Of a stretch of DNA of 64,000 nt, positions 27,725 to 36,097 are shown piece after piece. Source of the DNA: Bacillota bacterium (GTDB lineage Bacteria; Bacillota; Clostridia; DSM-8532); contig JAEYOK010000010.1 of NCBI GenBank assembly GCA_023411795.1, positions 124,001 to 188,000 of the forward strand, in the 5' to 3' direction. The notes below the pieces were generated by a model. The model ran no database searches. It saw nothing but the letters and a program-made list of their open reading frames with translations, and was not told the DNA's origin. The translations under genes and the position numbers were made by a program. Each line of letters opens with the position of its first letter. Position 1 is the stretch's first letter.

Positions 27725-28117
27725 ATGCCATATATGTATGATACCATAAGAGACTTACGGTCGTTGATCGTGTACCAAAAGACCAAAGAACTTGTTAATA
27801 AAATATGTAAACTATCGGAAAGGTTTCCGCTTTTTTCATTATTACCAGAGGAAAGAGCAACGAATGAAATCATTCAAGGAAAATTGCGTAAGGCTGATTT
27901 GGATTACTTTGCAGAACACGTTAACCCTAAACTTTCCAAGCTATTAGCCGAAGAGTATGGTGAGGATTGGAAGGATTTTCTTGCAAATAATTATGCAGAA
28001 ACGGTTGTGTCGGACCTGAACGATATTGAAGAATTTAAGAACGAAGACTATATGGATGTAGAAGACTACATCGGAGATATCGTCATAGATAATGGCTGGG
28101 AAGAAAGTCTATCCTAA
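27725..28117 (+). CDS. Unrecognised 130-residue protein, divergent to the defence operon
   Basis: Start chosen at 27725, where AAAGGAG lies 9 nt upstream; the longer frame from 27650 runs through the regulatory repeats. Residues 5-35 ('IRDLRSLIVYQKTKELVNKICKLSERFP' in type) look like the first helix of the four-helix-bundle S23/Avd family, but the usual 'Q-I-R-R-A-A' and 'N-I-A-E-G' motifs are missing; the second half is strongly acidic ('DLNDIEEFKNEDYMDVEDYIGD'). An acidic tail of this kind could mimic DNA or bind a basic partner. Position and the shared repeats suggest a regulator, antitoxin-like partner or brake for the operon. Function unknown. Confidence 0.7.
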   Translation: MPYMYDTIRDLRSLIVYQKTKELVNKICKLSERFPLFSLLPEERATNEIIQGKLRKADLDYFAEHVNPKLSKLLAEEYGEDWKDFLANNYAETVVSDLNDIEEFKNEDYMDVEDYIGDIVIDNGWEESLS

Positions 28118-28121
28118 TTTG

Positions 28122-28153
28122 AAAGCCTCAACCGCTGGGTTGGGGCTTTTTCA
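28122..28153 (+). terminator. Rho-independent terminator after the 130-residue gene
   Basis: 12-bp stem AAAGCCTCAACC / GGTTGGGGCTTT (one G-T pair), GCTG loop, then a T-rich tail. It starts 4 bp past the stop codon and separates this gene from the CBASS promoter. Confidence 0.9.
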
Positions 28154-28239
28154 TTTTCAAATCCTTTATCATTGCTGACTCTTTCTTGCTATATATAGTT
28201 CCACTGCATTCTCCTTATACAACATATTGTATTCGACAC

Positions 28240-28268
28240 TTGACAATATAATTCCTATATTATACAAT
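28240..28268 (+). promoter_or_regulatory. Consensus SigA promoter of the CBASS operon
   Basis: TTGACA at 28240-28245, exactly 17 nt, TACAAT at 28263-28268. Predicted transcription start is near 28275, the first base of the CIRCE operator. Confidence 0.9.
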
Positions 28269-28275
28269 TTACATG

Positions 28276-28302
28276 TTAGCACTCAATTGCAAAGAGTGCT
28301 AA
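28276..28302. promoter_or_regulatory. CIRCE element (HrcA operator) on the CBASS promoter
   Basis: Perfect inverted repeat TTAGCACTC - 9 nt - GAGTGCTAA, identical to the CIRCE consensus, extended by one G/C pair on each side. It overlaps the predicted start of transcription, the position at which HrcA represses groESL and dnaK. It lies 30 bp before the CD-NTase start codon, and no chaperone gene is near, so the operator serves the CBASS genes. Confidence 0.95.
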
Positions 28303-28332
28303 CAAAACAAAATATATAACAGGGGGTGCAAA

Positions 28333-29583
28333 ATGGCCATCGTTAACAAGGGAGCATTGCTCGAAGAAATTACAAAACAGCTGGATATATCGCCCAGCAT
28401 GTTCAAACTCGCAGTGGAACGGTACGAAACCATCTCAAAATACCTTCAAGGGAAGGGAATTGATGCAGACTTCTACCCACAAGGATCATTCCGACTGGGC
28501 ACTGTGACCCGTCCTATAAAGAACGGCAAGGACAGCGAATACGACATCGACTTGGTATGTCACATGACCAGAGACAAAAATGAAACTACACCATTTGATG
28601 TAAAGAACACCGTAGGGGATGCTCTTAAGCAGGATGCCCGTTATAGGGATCTATTAGATGATGAAGGCCGTCGTTGTTGGACTCTCCTGTATGCCGATAT
28701 CCAAGATATCGGGTTTCATCTTGATATCCTGCCTTCTGTCAGTGAAGATCAAGACCAAATTCAGCTTCTATCAACAACTTATGGGATAAGGCCAGCATTT
28801 GCCCAATTTGCAATTGCGATAACAAACAAAACTAAATCTGCGTATTCCTGGGCTTCAAGCAATCCCCGTGGATATGCAGATTGGTTTGATGAAATAAACA
28901 AACCTCTGCTCAACATGATTGAAAAAGACGCTCGGAAACTCCTTTTCGAGGCAAATAGGACAATCTACGCATCGATTGATGATGTCCCGTCGCAACTGAT
29001 CAGAACTTCTCTACAAAGGGTTATTCAAATACTTAAACGACATAGGGATGTGCGGTTTATGGGTCACGATTTAGAAGATGATAAGCCTATCTCCATGATT
29101 ATCACAACTCTGACCTCACAAATTGTAAAAAATGAGCAGTGTATGGTTATCGATACCTTCTCTCTCCTAAACTTCGTTGTGAACAAATTAGCTGAATATG
29201 CCGACCTTATCTCTAACGGCAATTCCAAGATGGCTTCTCTTCCCAATGCAGTTATTAAAAGAAATTTTGCTGCAAATCGCTGGACAATCCTAAATCCAGT
29301 AAATCCGACTGAAAACTTTGCTGATCGCTGGCACGAAAACGGTAACCGAAAAGCGAAGGCTTTTTTCGATTGGATCAAATGGGTACAAGCTGATCTTATT
29401 GAAGCTATGAATAAGCCTGATTTCAAGGAAGAATCTTTCAAACTTACATTCGGTGATTCTGTCGTTGAAAAAGCTGTTGCAGGATATAAGTCACGTTTCC
29501 CGCAGCAGAATGCTCCATCAACGGTGAAGCCAATCATTCCTGCTATCACTATTACATCACCAGGAAAGCCTTGGGGTGAGTAA
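28333..29583 (+). CDS. CBASS CD-NTase (cyclic oligonucleotide synthase)
   Basis: Nucleotidyltransferase of the cGAS/DncV-like family, 416 residues, which on phage sensing makes a cyclic di- or trinucleotide messenger. Catalytic signature: 'PQGSFRLGT' with G51-S52, then D71-I-D73 ('YDIDLV'), and the third Asp D130 in 'FHLDILPS'. The RBS AGGGGGTG precedes the ATG. Clade cannot be fixed by eye; pairing with an E2-only protein and an HNH-SAVED effector recalls CdnG systems that use 3',2'-cGAMP. The C terminus is ...KPWGE, so the last residue is Glu and not Gly or Ala as expected for E2-linked conjugation. Expression probably under HrcA control. Confidence 0.93.
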   Translation: MAIVNKGALLEEITKQLDISPSMFKLAVERYETISKYLQGKGIDADFYPQGSFRLGTVTRPIKNGKDSEYDIDLVCHMTRDKNETTPFDVKNTVGDALKQDARYRDLLDDEGRRCWTLLYADIQDIGFHLDILPSVSEDQDQIQLLSTTYGIRPAFAQFAIAITNKTKSAYSWASSNPRGYADWFDEINKPLLNMIEKDARKLLFEANRTIYASIDDVPSQLIRTSLQRVIQILKRHRDVRFMGHDLEDDKPISMIITTLTSQIVKNEQCMVIDTFSLLNFVVNKLAEYADLISNGNSKMASLPNAVIKRNFAANRWTILNPVNPTENFADRWHENGNRKAKAFFDWIKWVQADLIEAMNKPDFKEESFKLTFGDSVVEKAVAGYKSRFPQQNAPSTVKPIIPAITITSPGKPWGE

Positions 29584-30250
29584 TTTGGAGATACGTGAGA
29601 AAATATGTAGCCAGTTCAGTGAATTAGTTGCTCGTTATCCTACCCTGATGCTCCGTTGGGAAGACCAGATCGGCATCATTGAAGGAGATTTACATTTCAA
29701 GGCCACCTTCAATGATGTTGAGATTGAAGATGTATATTCAATAAAAATAAAAATTCCAGCCAACTATCCCCATAGTATTCCTCAAACCTGGGAAACTGGT
29801 AGCCGCATTCCTGATGATTTCCATAAATATTCTGGCGGTAGCCTTTGTTTAGAAGCTCCGATCAAGCAGTATATTGAGTTCTCTGCTCATCCAACACTTC
29901 TATTTTATGTGGAAAAATTTGTTGTCGAATATTTATACGGATACTCGCATCTACTCAAATTCGGTTCTATTCCATACGGCGAGCGTGCCCATGGTCCCGA
30001 AGGCATATTGAGCTTTTATAAAGAGCTCTTTGGTGTAGATGATTTTGATACGGTTATGAGTCTTCTCTATATCATATCTGCCAACAATTACCGTGGGCAT
30101 CATTTATGTCCCTGTGGGCGTGGACAAAAAGCTCGTTATTGTCATGGAAACCTGATACTCCAGCTTTTATCACTCGATTTGAAAGAGCAATTCCAGAGAG
30201 ACTTTATCCAATTGTATGAGTCAAAGTCAGATTTACAAAGGAGGACATGA
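29576..30250 (+). CDS. CBASS E2-like conjugating protein with C-terminal Cys/His cluster
   Basis: Prokaryotic E2-like (UBC-fold) protein of 224 residues, starting with GTG inside the end of the CD-NTase gene (8-bp overlap, translational coupling). The strand-turn 'IKIPANYPHSIPQ' and 'YSGGSLCLEAP' match the E2 fold, with Cys91 as candidate catalytic residue. Near the C terminus 'CPCGRGQKARYCHG' (C178, C180, C189, H190) looks like a SEC-C zinc knuckle. No E1 or JAB protease gene follows, so this is the 'type II-short' CBASS layout. In that type the E2 alone is reported to attach the CD-NTase C terminus to targets and raise its activity. Confidence 0.85.
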   Translation: MSNLEIREKICSQFSELVARYPTLMLRWEDQIGIIEGDLHFKATFNDVEIEDVYSIKIKIPANYPHSIPQTWETGSRIPDDFHKYSGGSLCLEAPIKQYIEFSAHPTLLFYVEKFVVEYLYGYSHLLKFGSIPYGERAHGPEGILSFYKELFGVDDFDTVMSLLYIISANNYRGHHLCPCGRGQKARYCHGNLILQLLSLDLKEQFQRDFIQLYESKSDLQRRT

Positions 30251-30252
30251 TA

Positions 30253-31434
30253 ATGTCTGTATCAAGTATACCAGGGCCAATAAAGCAATTACTATGGGTT
30301 CGATCTGGTGGGCGATGCGAATTTGAAGGATGCAATGAACCACTTTGGCACGATATCATCACCAAAAAGAACTACAATGCAGCATATATAGCCCATATAA
30401 TTGCCGATCAACCTGGTGGCCCTCGTGGTGACACAGTCCTTTCGCTTAAAAAATGTAAAGATGTTGACAATCTGATGCTCCTCTGTGACAGGCATCATAC
30501 GCTGATTGATACCACAGAAAATATAGCAGATTATTCAGTTGATAGACTTACAGCGATGAAAAAAGTCCATGAGGACAGAATAGCCCTATTGACTTCACTT
30601 CGTGACAAAACAACTTCGCACGTTATAACTTACTTCCCCAAAACAGGGGCTCATTCTTTGAATATACATCCAGATGCCGCCAATGGGACAATACTCCCAG
30701 AATTCTTACCTGCAGATAAGATGCCTATTGAACTACATACACTAAACAGTGCATTTGGAGACCACGAGAACCAATTTTGGAATATCGAACGTGAACAGCT
30801 GAAAAGAAAATATTCTGATTGTGTGAAGAGACATATTACAAGTGGACACATTAGGCACCTATCAGTCTTTGCGTTGGCTCCCCAACCGCTCTTAATAGAA
30901 CTTGGGGCTTTGATTTCGGATATTCAGCCTGCCGTTGTCTATCAAAAGCATCGGGAGCCTGACACCTGGAGATGGACAGAAGGGCCTGATAATTTTTCAT
31001 ACAGAGTCATCGAACCCGAACGCCAGCAAACCAACCTTGCCCTAAATATTTCATTAAGTGGTACTATCACAAATGATAGAATTTTCAGTGTACTCGGAGA
31101 CGATACCTCTATCTGGACACTCACAATTGACAATCCGAATAATGACTTTGTCAAGAGTCAAGAACAAGTGAGCCAATTCCGAGAAATAATGCGTTCTCTC
31201 TTCAATAGAATTAAAGAGGTACACGGTCAGAATGCAACATTGCATGTATTCCCTGCTTGCCCAGCCTCTTTGGCTGTGGAACTGGGCAGGGTATGGATGT
31301 CCAAAGCGGACCTATCCATGTCTCTGTTTGACCAAAGCAAAACCCACGACCGATTCATACATGCTTTTGATATTAATTCATCGATAGAGAATCTTGATTC
31401 AAATAACCCTGTCTATTCTGCCCTAATAGGATGA
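30253..31434 (+). CDS. cap5: CBASS effector: HNH nuclease fused to SAVED sensor (Cap5-type)
   Basis: 393-residue effector. N-terminal HNH nuclease: C22-x4-C27, 'AYIAHIIADQPGGPRGD' with A47-H48, and 'NLMLLCDRHHTLID' with C78, H81 and H82 (zinc site plus beta-beta-alpha metal finger). Residues about 175-390 form the SAVED domain that binds the cyclic nucleotide ('VFALAPQPLLIELGALISD', later 'ALHVFPACPASLAVELG'-like region). Binding of the messenger makes such proteins oligomerise and degrade DNA, killing the infected cell. The start is the ATG at 30253 with AAAGGAGG 8 nt upstream; an ATG at 30247 overlaps the E2 stop but has no room for the ribosome site. Confidence 0.93.
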   Translation: MSVSSIPGPIKQLLWVRSGGRCEFEGCNEPLWHDIITKKNYNAAYIAHIIADQPGGPRGDTVLSLKKCKDVDNLMLLCDRHHTLIDTTENIADYSVDRLTAMKKVHEDRIALLTSLRDKTTSHVITYFPKTGAHSLNIHPDAANGTILPEFLPADKMPIELHTLNSAFGDHENQFWNIEREQLKRKYSDCVKRHITSGHIRHLSVFALAPQPLLIELGALISDIQPAVVYQKHREPDTWRWTEGPDNFSYRVIEPERQQTNLALNISLSGTITNDRIFSVLGDDTSIWTLTIDNPNNDFVKSQEQVSQFREIMRSLFNRIKEVHGQNATLHVFPACPASLAVELGRVWMSKADLSMSLFDQSKTHDRFIHAFDINSSIENLDSNNPVYSALIG

Positions 31435-31477
31435 TAAAGCATATATCTTCATCGTTCCAATTATGGGTGGATGCAGC

Positions 31478-31521
31478 AAACTCCCGCATTTCCTATATAA
31501 TAATAAGATTTTCGGGAGTTT
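31478..31521 (+). terminator. Possible hairpin terminator after the CBASS operon
   Basis: 9-bp stem AAACTCCCG / CGGGAGTTT with a 26-nt AT-rich loop about 45 bp past the effector stop codon. The tail is short in T, so termination is uncertain. Confidence 0.4.
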
Positions 31522-32045
31522 CTACTATGCTGGGATAAAGATATGGCTTAAGCATACAATTTTGCATACCGTGATTGAGCATATGGCTACAGTTATGCTT
31601 AAGCATATGCTTCGGTTATTTCAACCTGACAGAGTCCGAACCAAGGCCACCAAAGCTCTCATCCTTCCAGACCGTCACATGGGGGTTTTTCTTATCATCT
31701 CGGTACTACAGAAGAACTTTATTTTCCCTATGGAAGAACCGTTTTTACTGCTTTTTTCTCACCCTTAACCCTTCCCCCTTTTTTCTGCCCCCTAACTATA
31801 TTCCCACCCACCAAAGTCTTTCCCTACCCCTTGCTCCAAACCCCTGATTCTCCTTGATCCTGCTTTTCCGTCCAAATACACTTCATCTATAAACTCGCCA
31901 AAATCTTCTTTTTTCTTTTTCCCATCCGTACTGAAACAGTTCTACCATCGGTTTTTGGATCAAGTCGGGCGGCTTCCTTACCCCTAAACCCTTGTTACAT
32001 AAGCCTTCTGGCATGTCCTAAAACAGTCCTTCCCTCGGCAGATAC
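31522..32045. other. Gene-free, pyrimidine-rich stretch, possibly decayed coding DNA
   Basis: No credible gene. Near the left end are two copies of GCTTAAGCATA (31546-31556 and 31597-31607), the second inside a palindrome. From about 31740 the plus strand is very rich in C and T. On the minus strand short protein-like pieces appear in different frames (for instance 'EDFGEFIDEVYLDGK' around 31860-31910, broken by a frame change at an A-run, and 'DDKKNPHVTVWKDESFG' around 31650-31700), which suggests a frameshifted remnant of an unidentified gene. Confidence 0.35.
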
Positions 32046-32097
32046 AAAAAAGGGACGGAAGAACTTTGGCTGGTTGGCCTTGGTCCTCTCGTCCCTT
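32046..32097 (-). terminator. Rho-independent terminator downstream of glmS
   Basis: Minus strand: AAGGGACG ... CGTCCCTT with an inner GAGGAC/GTTCTTC pairing, then a run of T. It lies about 120 bp past the glmS stop codon and closes the glmM-glmS unit. Confidence 0.75.
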
Positions 32098-32219
32098 ATC
32101 TTTACTGGATTTCAAGCTATTTTTCTTTCCGTTTTCTTATTCCCTGGCGTGGAAGGGGTTTGGGGTCAGGGAAAAGGTTGGGGGGCTTAAAATATTAATA
32201 TAACACCACAGCTTATACA

Positions 32220-34046
32220 CTATTCCACCGTAACGCTCTTGGCCAGGTTTCTGGGTTTATCCACATCGTTACCCTTCATTACTGACACATAGTAGGCAAA
32301 AAGTTGGAGAGGGGTTACTGCAACAGCAGGAGCAAACAATGGGTTCATATCAGGGATTGAAATGACCGCGTCTGCTACCATCTTTGTTTCTTCCTCATTC
32401 TTCTTTGATGTAATAGCCAAAACCACAGCACCTCTTGCCTTAACCTCTCTAATATTACTTATCATCTTATCAAATAAGTAATCCTGAGTAAGTGGGCAAA
32501 TAACAAGCGTTCCTTCTTCTATAAGCGCAATGGTACCATGCTTGAGTTCTCCCCCTGCGTATGCCTCTGAATGTATATAGGATATCTCTTTTAACTTCAG
32601 TGAACCTTCCATTGAAAGGGCGTAGTCCATGTTTCTGCCTATAAAAAACACACTTCTGGCATTGAAATGCTGATAGGCAAACTTCTGAATAGTCTCTCTT
32701 TCATTAAGTACTGCTTCCACCTGCTGGGGTAATTGCTGGAGTTGTAATAATAGGTCTTGATAGGCTGCTTTATCCAACTCACCCTTTGCATCGGCAAGAT
32801 ATAGAGCCAGAAGAAAAACAGCCGAAAGCTGTGTGTTATAAGCCTTGGTTGAAGCGACAGCTATTTCCGGCCCTGCCCAGGTATAAATAACATCATCAGC
32901 TTCACGGGCGATGGAACTACCTGCAACATTTACAATTCCAAGTGTTACAGATCCTTTTTTCTTAGCTTCCCTCATTGCCATAAGTGTATCAAGGGTTTCA
33001 CCCGATTGACTTATAACGATGGTAATCTGTTTATCATTTACCATTGGGTCACGATAACGGAATTCGGATGCAACTTCGACTTCAACAGGAATATGAGCCA
33101 GTTTCTCTATTGCATATTTTCCGATAACTCCGGCGTGATATGCCGTTCCGCATGCAACAATATTGATTTTCTCACATTTCTTTATTGTTTCATTAGTAAT
33201 ATTGAACTTGTCAAATACTATCTTATTATCTTGAATTCTTGGGCTCAATGTGGCTTTAATTACTGCTGGCTCTTCACACATTTCTTTCATCATGAAGTGC
33301 TCATAGCCGCCTTTTTCAGCCGAGGATACGTCCCAATCCACATGAAATATTTCTCTGTTGACCTTTTCTCCCAAGAGATTATAGATTTCTGCTTTATCTG
33401 CTGTTATGCTTACAATTTCTTTATCTTCAAGAATATAGATATCACGGGTATATTCCAAAATAGCAGGAATATCTGATGCGATAAAGTTTTCATTTTTACC
33501 GATACCAACTATTAGCGGGCTGTCCTTTCTTGCAGCTATAAATCTATCCGGATAATCGGTACAGATTACTCCAAGGGCATATGCACCCTCAACATCATTC
33601 AATGTATTCATTACAGCCTTAAGTAAATCTCCTTTGTAGTTATACTCAATTAAATGAGCAATAACTTCTGTATCTGTTTCAGATTGGAATTTGTAACCTT
33701 TGCCCTTGAGAAAATCCTTGAGCTTAATATAGTTCTCAATAATTCCGTTATGTACGACAGCTATTTTCCCATTATTGCTGATATGAGGATGTGAATTTAC
33801 ATCATTGGGTTCGCCATGAGTAGCCCATCTGGTATGACCTATACCAACCAATCCGCTTAAATCCGTTGATTTAAGCTTTTCCTCCAGGGCTGCCAGACGT
33901 CCTTTTGTTTTAATCACCGATAATTTTTCGTCTTTCAGTATAGCTATTCCTGCTGAATCATATCCTCTGTATTCTAACTTTTTAAGTCCATTCATCAAAA
34001 CAGAGGTGACGTCTTTATTTCCTATATAACCAACAATTCCACACAT
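32220..34046 (-). CDS. glmS: Glutamine-fructose-6-phosphate aminotransferase
   Basis: Makes glucosamine-6-phosphate from fructose-6-phosphate and glutamine, the first step toward UDP-GlcNAc and peptidoglycan. 608 residues, the usual length. The N-terminal glutaminase starts with Cys2 (MCGIVGYIG), the nucleophile after Met removal; 'GIGHTRWATHGEPN' follows. Two SIS sugar-isomerase domains ('VACGTAYHAGVIGKYAIE', 'ISQSGETLDTLMAMREAK') and the C-terminal 'DKPRNLAKSVTVE' end are typical. Downstream of glmM with the glmS ribozyme in between, so its mRNA is destroyed when glucosamine-6-phosphate is plentiful. Confidence 0.98.
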   Translation of the reverse strand: MCGIVGYIGNKDVTSVLMNGLKKLEYRGYDSAGIAILKDEKLSVIKTKGRLAALEEKLKSTDLSGLVGIGHTRWATHGEPNDVNSHPHISNNGKIAVVHNGIIENYIKLKDFLKGKGYKFQSETDTEVIAHLIEYNYKGDLLKAVMNTLNDVEGAYALGVICTDYPDRFIAARKDSPLIVGIGKNENFIASDIPAILEYTRDIYILEDKEIVSITADKAEIYNLLGEKVNREIFHVDWDVSSAEKGGYEHFMMKEMCEEPAVIKATLSPRIQDNKIVFDKFNITNETIKKCEKINIVACGTAYHAGVIGKYAIEKLAHIPVEVEVASEFRYRDPMVNDKQITIVISQSGETLDTLMAMREAKKKGSVTLGIVNVAGSSIAREADDVIYTWAGPEIAVASTKAYNTQLSAVFLLALYLADAKGELDKAAYQDLLLQLQQLPQQVEAVLNERETIQKFAYQHFNARSVFFIGRNMDYALSMEGSLKLKEISYIHSEAYAGGELKHGTIALIEEGTLVICPLTQDYLFDKMISNIREVKARGAVVLAITSKKNEEETKMVADAVISIPDMNPLFAPAVAVTPLQLFAYYVSVMKGNDVDKPRNLAKSVTVE

Positions 34047-34205
34047 AATAAATAATACTCCTTTAAATTATTTTAAGGTAGAGATTTCAAGACCACGAAA
34101 GTACAAATGTAAGGCTTTGGTACTCTTTTGGTCAACATACATAGCCACTCGTTATTAGAGCAGCCAAAATTATTAATCTTCAATTAATTGTGTTTTGAAT
34201 TTTTA

Positions 34206-34362
34206 GAAATGCATAAGTCCACTTAACACTTTCTGTCTTTGTCGTCTCCGACACTCTTTGTTGGTGTTTTTACGATGGTGGGACACCGGAGGGTTTCCGC
34301 CGAATACTTCGATAACCTCCCTCTCCTCGTCAACTAAGAATAATCCTAGTCCTGGCGCTTTT
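34206..34362 (-). ncRNA. glmS ribozyme (glucosamine-6-phosphate riboswitch)
   Basis: Self-cleaving riboswitch in the 445-bp gap between glmM and glmS. On the minus strand the conserved pieces occur in order: AGCGCCAGGACTAGG (cleavage between A and the first G, at 34359/34358), TTGACGAGGAGAGGG, GGTTATCGAAG, TTCGGCGGAAACCCTCCGG, and the 3' pairing arms. The order and spacing match the known ribozyme closely. Bound glucosamine-6-phosphate is the catalytic cofactor; cleavage lowers glmS expression. Confidence 0.96.
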
Positions 34363-34491
34363 TCATTCTGTCTTTAAAATAATGCTCCTTCCCGACAGAT
34401 ACTTTGCATTCCATATATATTATATTCTACATTGTTATTCTATGTTTCGCAATATTGAATTCCATATTTTGTATTACACAAACAATTCTTA

Positions 34492-35841
34492 CTAGCCTAA
34501 GCGTTCCTCGATAAGCTGTACCAATTCAATTGCTTTATTTGTAATATATTCTTGCTCTCTTCCTTCGATCATTACTCTTACCAGGGGTTCTGTACCTGAA
34601 GGTCTTATTAAAACACGACCTTCGCCGTGGAAAGTCTGTTCTAGTTCAGAACATTTTTGAGCAATTACCGGATCATCAAGATAGTTATACTTCTTACTAT
34701 TACATACTTTTGCGTTTTTCAGAACCTGAGGGAATATAGTCATAACACTTGCAAGCTCCGAAAGCTTTTTACCCGATTCCTTCATAATAGCTAAGAGCTG
34801 TAGCGCTGTTACCAGTCCGTCTCCTGTGGTATTGAAATCACGAAGAATAATATGCCCCGATTGCTCTCCGCCAATAATAAAATCACCCTCAAGCATTTTT
34901 TCCAGAACATAGCGGTCGCCGACAGTTGTCTTAACTAAATTGATTTCATTTTCTTTTGCCATTATATCAAATCCTAGATTGCTCATAACTGTCGCTACAA
35001 TGGTATTATTCTTAAGAAGGTTCTTGCTCTTAAGGTGTAGTCCAATGATAGCCATAACCTTATCTCCATCGACGAACTCACCATTTTCATCTACAAAAAG
35101 AACCCTATCCGCATCACCATCAAATGCTACTCCTACATCACACCCATTATTCCGTGTATAGTTTTTCAGCATATTGAGATGAGTTGAACCGCAATCCTTG
35201 TTTATATTAAGTCCATCAGGATCGTTACTGATAACCAAAAGCTCGGCACCAAGCTTACGAACCGCTGCCGGGGAAGTAATATACGATGCACCGTTTGCAC
35301 AATCCATTGCTATTTTTAGACCCTTAAGATCACCTTTTATTGTACCGGTGGCAAAGTCAACATAGTCATCTACAGCCGTAACCAGGTCAGAAGTAACGCC
35401 TACATCCGCACCCTGTGGGCTCGGTACTTGCTCCGCATTATTTAGAATGATTGCTTCTATCCTGTCTTCCATTGCATCTGACAGTTTAAAACCCTCGGAG
35501 TTGAAAAACTTGATACCGTTGAATTCTGACGGATTGTGTGAAGCTGAAATCACTACACCTGCATCAAACTTATGTTCTCTGACCAGATGGGCTATAGCCG
35601 GGGTGGGAATAAAGCCGGCCAGAACAGCGTCTGCCCCTGCCGAACATATACCGGCAATAAGAGCTTTTTCCAACATGTCACTTGACCTTCTTGTATCTTT
35701 TCCAACCAGAATCCTGGGTTTATGATGTGCTTCACTCGCCAGTACATATGCACCGGTTCTACCTAACTGAAAGGCTAATTCGCCTGTAAGCTCTGTGTTA
35801 GCAACGCCTCTAACCCCATCTGTTCCGAAAAGTCTTCCCAT
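34492..35841 (-). CDS. glmM: Phosphoglucosamine mutase
   Basis: Converts glucosamine-6-phosphate to glucosamine-1-phosphate, the step after GlmS. 449 residues, normal length. N terminus 'GRLFGTDGVRGVAN' is diagnostic; phosphoserine loop 'VVISASHNPSEFNGIK' (Ser about residue 101), metal loop 'DGDADRVLFVD' (about 241-251), and C-terminal phosphate loop 'RPSGTEPLVRVM'. GGAGG 9 nt before the ATG. Upstream of glmS in the same direction, so both steps of the amino sugar route are made from one region, with the ribozyme acting only on the downstream gene. Confidence 0.98.
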   Translation of the reverse strand: MGRLFGTDGVRGVANTELTGELAFQLGRTGAYVLASEAHHKPRILVGKDTRRSSDMLEKALIAGICSAGADAVLAGFIPTPAIAHLVREHKFDAGVVISASHNPSEFNGIKFFNSEGFKLSDAMEDRIEAIILNNAEQVPSPQGADVGVTSDLVTAVDDYVDFATGTIKGDLKGLKIAMDCANGASYITSPAAVRKLGAELLVISNDPDGLNINKDCGSTHLNMLKNYTRNNGCDVGVAFDGDADRVLFVDENGEFVDGDKVMAIIGLHLKSKNLLKNNTIVATVMSNLGFDIMAKENEINLVKTTVGDRYVLEKMLEGDFIIGGEQSGHIILRDFNTTGDGLVTALQLLAIMKESGKKLSELASVMTIFPQVLKNAKVCNSKKYNYLDDPVIAQKCSELEQTFHGEGRVLIRPSGTEPLVRVMIEGREQEYITNKAIELVQLIEERLG

Positions 35842-35925
35842 ATTTTAATCCTCCAAATAAGATTCTTCATTCTGATACGCTTTATGTGATACTCTTAAAA
35901 CAAGAAGCTATTTATTGTTTTACAC

Positions 35926-35950
35926 AAAAAGAGCTCCCCATAGAGAGCCT
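35926..35950 (-). terminator. Probable terminator after tRNA-Val
   Basis: Minus strand GGCTCTC - TATG - GGGAGCTC followed by five T, beginning 3 bases after the CCA end of the tRNA. One or two G-T pairs in the stem. Confidence 0.6.
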
Positions 35951-35952
35951 AA

Positions 35953-36027
35953 TGGTGGGGAATGCCAGTTTCGAACTGGCGACTTCTACCGTGTGAAGAT
36001 AGCACTCTCCCGCTGAGTTAATCCCCC
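35953..36027 (-). tRNA. tRNA-Val (anticodon CAC)
   Basis: 75-nt cloverleaf with encoded CCA: acceptor GGGGGAT / ATTCCCC, D arm ACTC-GAGT, anticodon stem CTATC / GGTAG with loop TTCACAC (anticodon CAC, valine GTG codons), T arm GCCAG-TTCGAAC-CTGGC, discriminator A. No partial tRNA copy or integrase nearby. Confidence 0.93.
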
Positions 36028-36097
36028 AACACCATTATGTTATGATGATTTTATTTGTTTGTCAAGAAATTGCTCAAGCCAGCTCCGGCCGTTTTTA

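Noticed and set aside
31463..31847. Plus-strand open frames after the CBASS effector
   Set aside because: Low-complexity, Phe/Leu/Pro-rich translation, no ribosome site, and they overlap each other in two frames.
34047..34205. A small gene between the glmS ribozyme and glmS
   Set aside because: No frame with a start and ribosome site; the sequence is the mRNA leader.
35953..36027. tRNA-Val as an attachment site for the defence island
   Set aside because: It is about 4 kb away behind glmS and glmM, with no duplicated tRNA end and no integrase.
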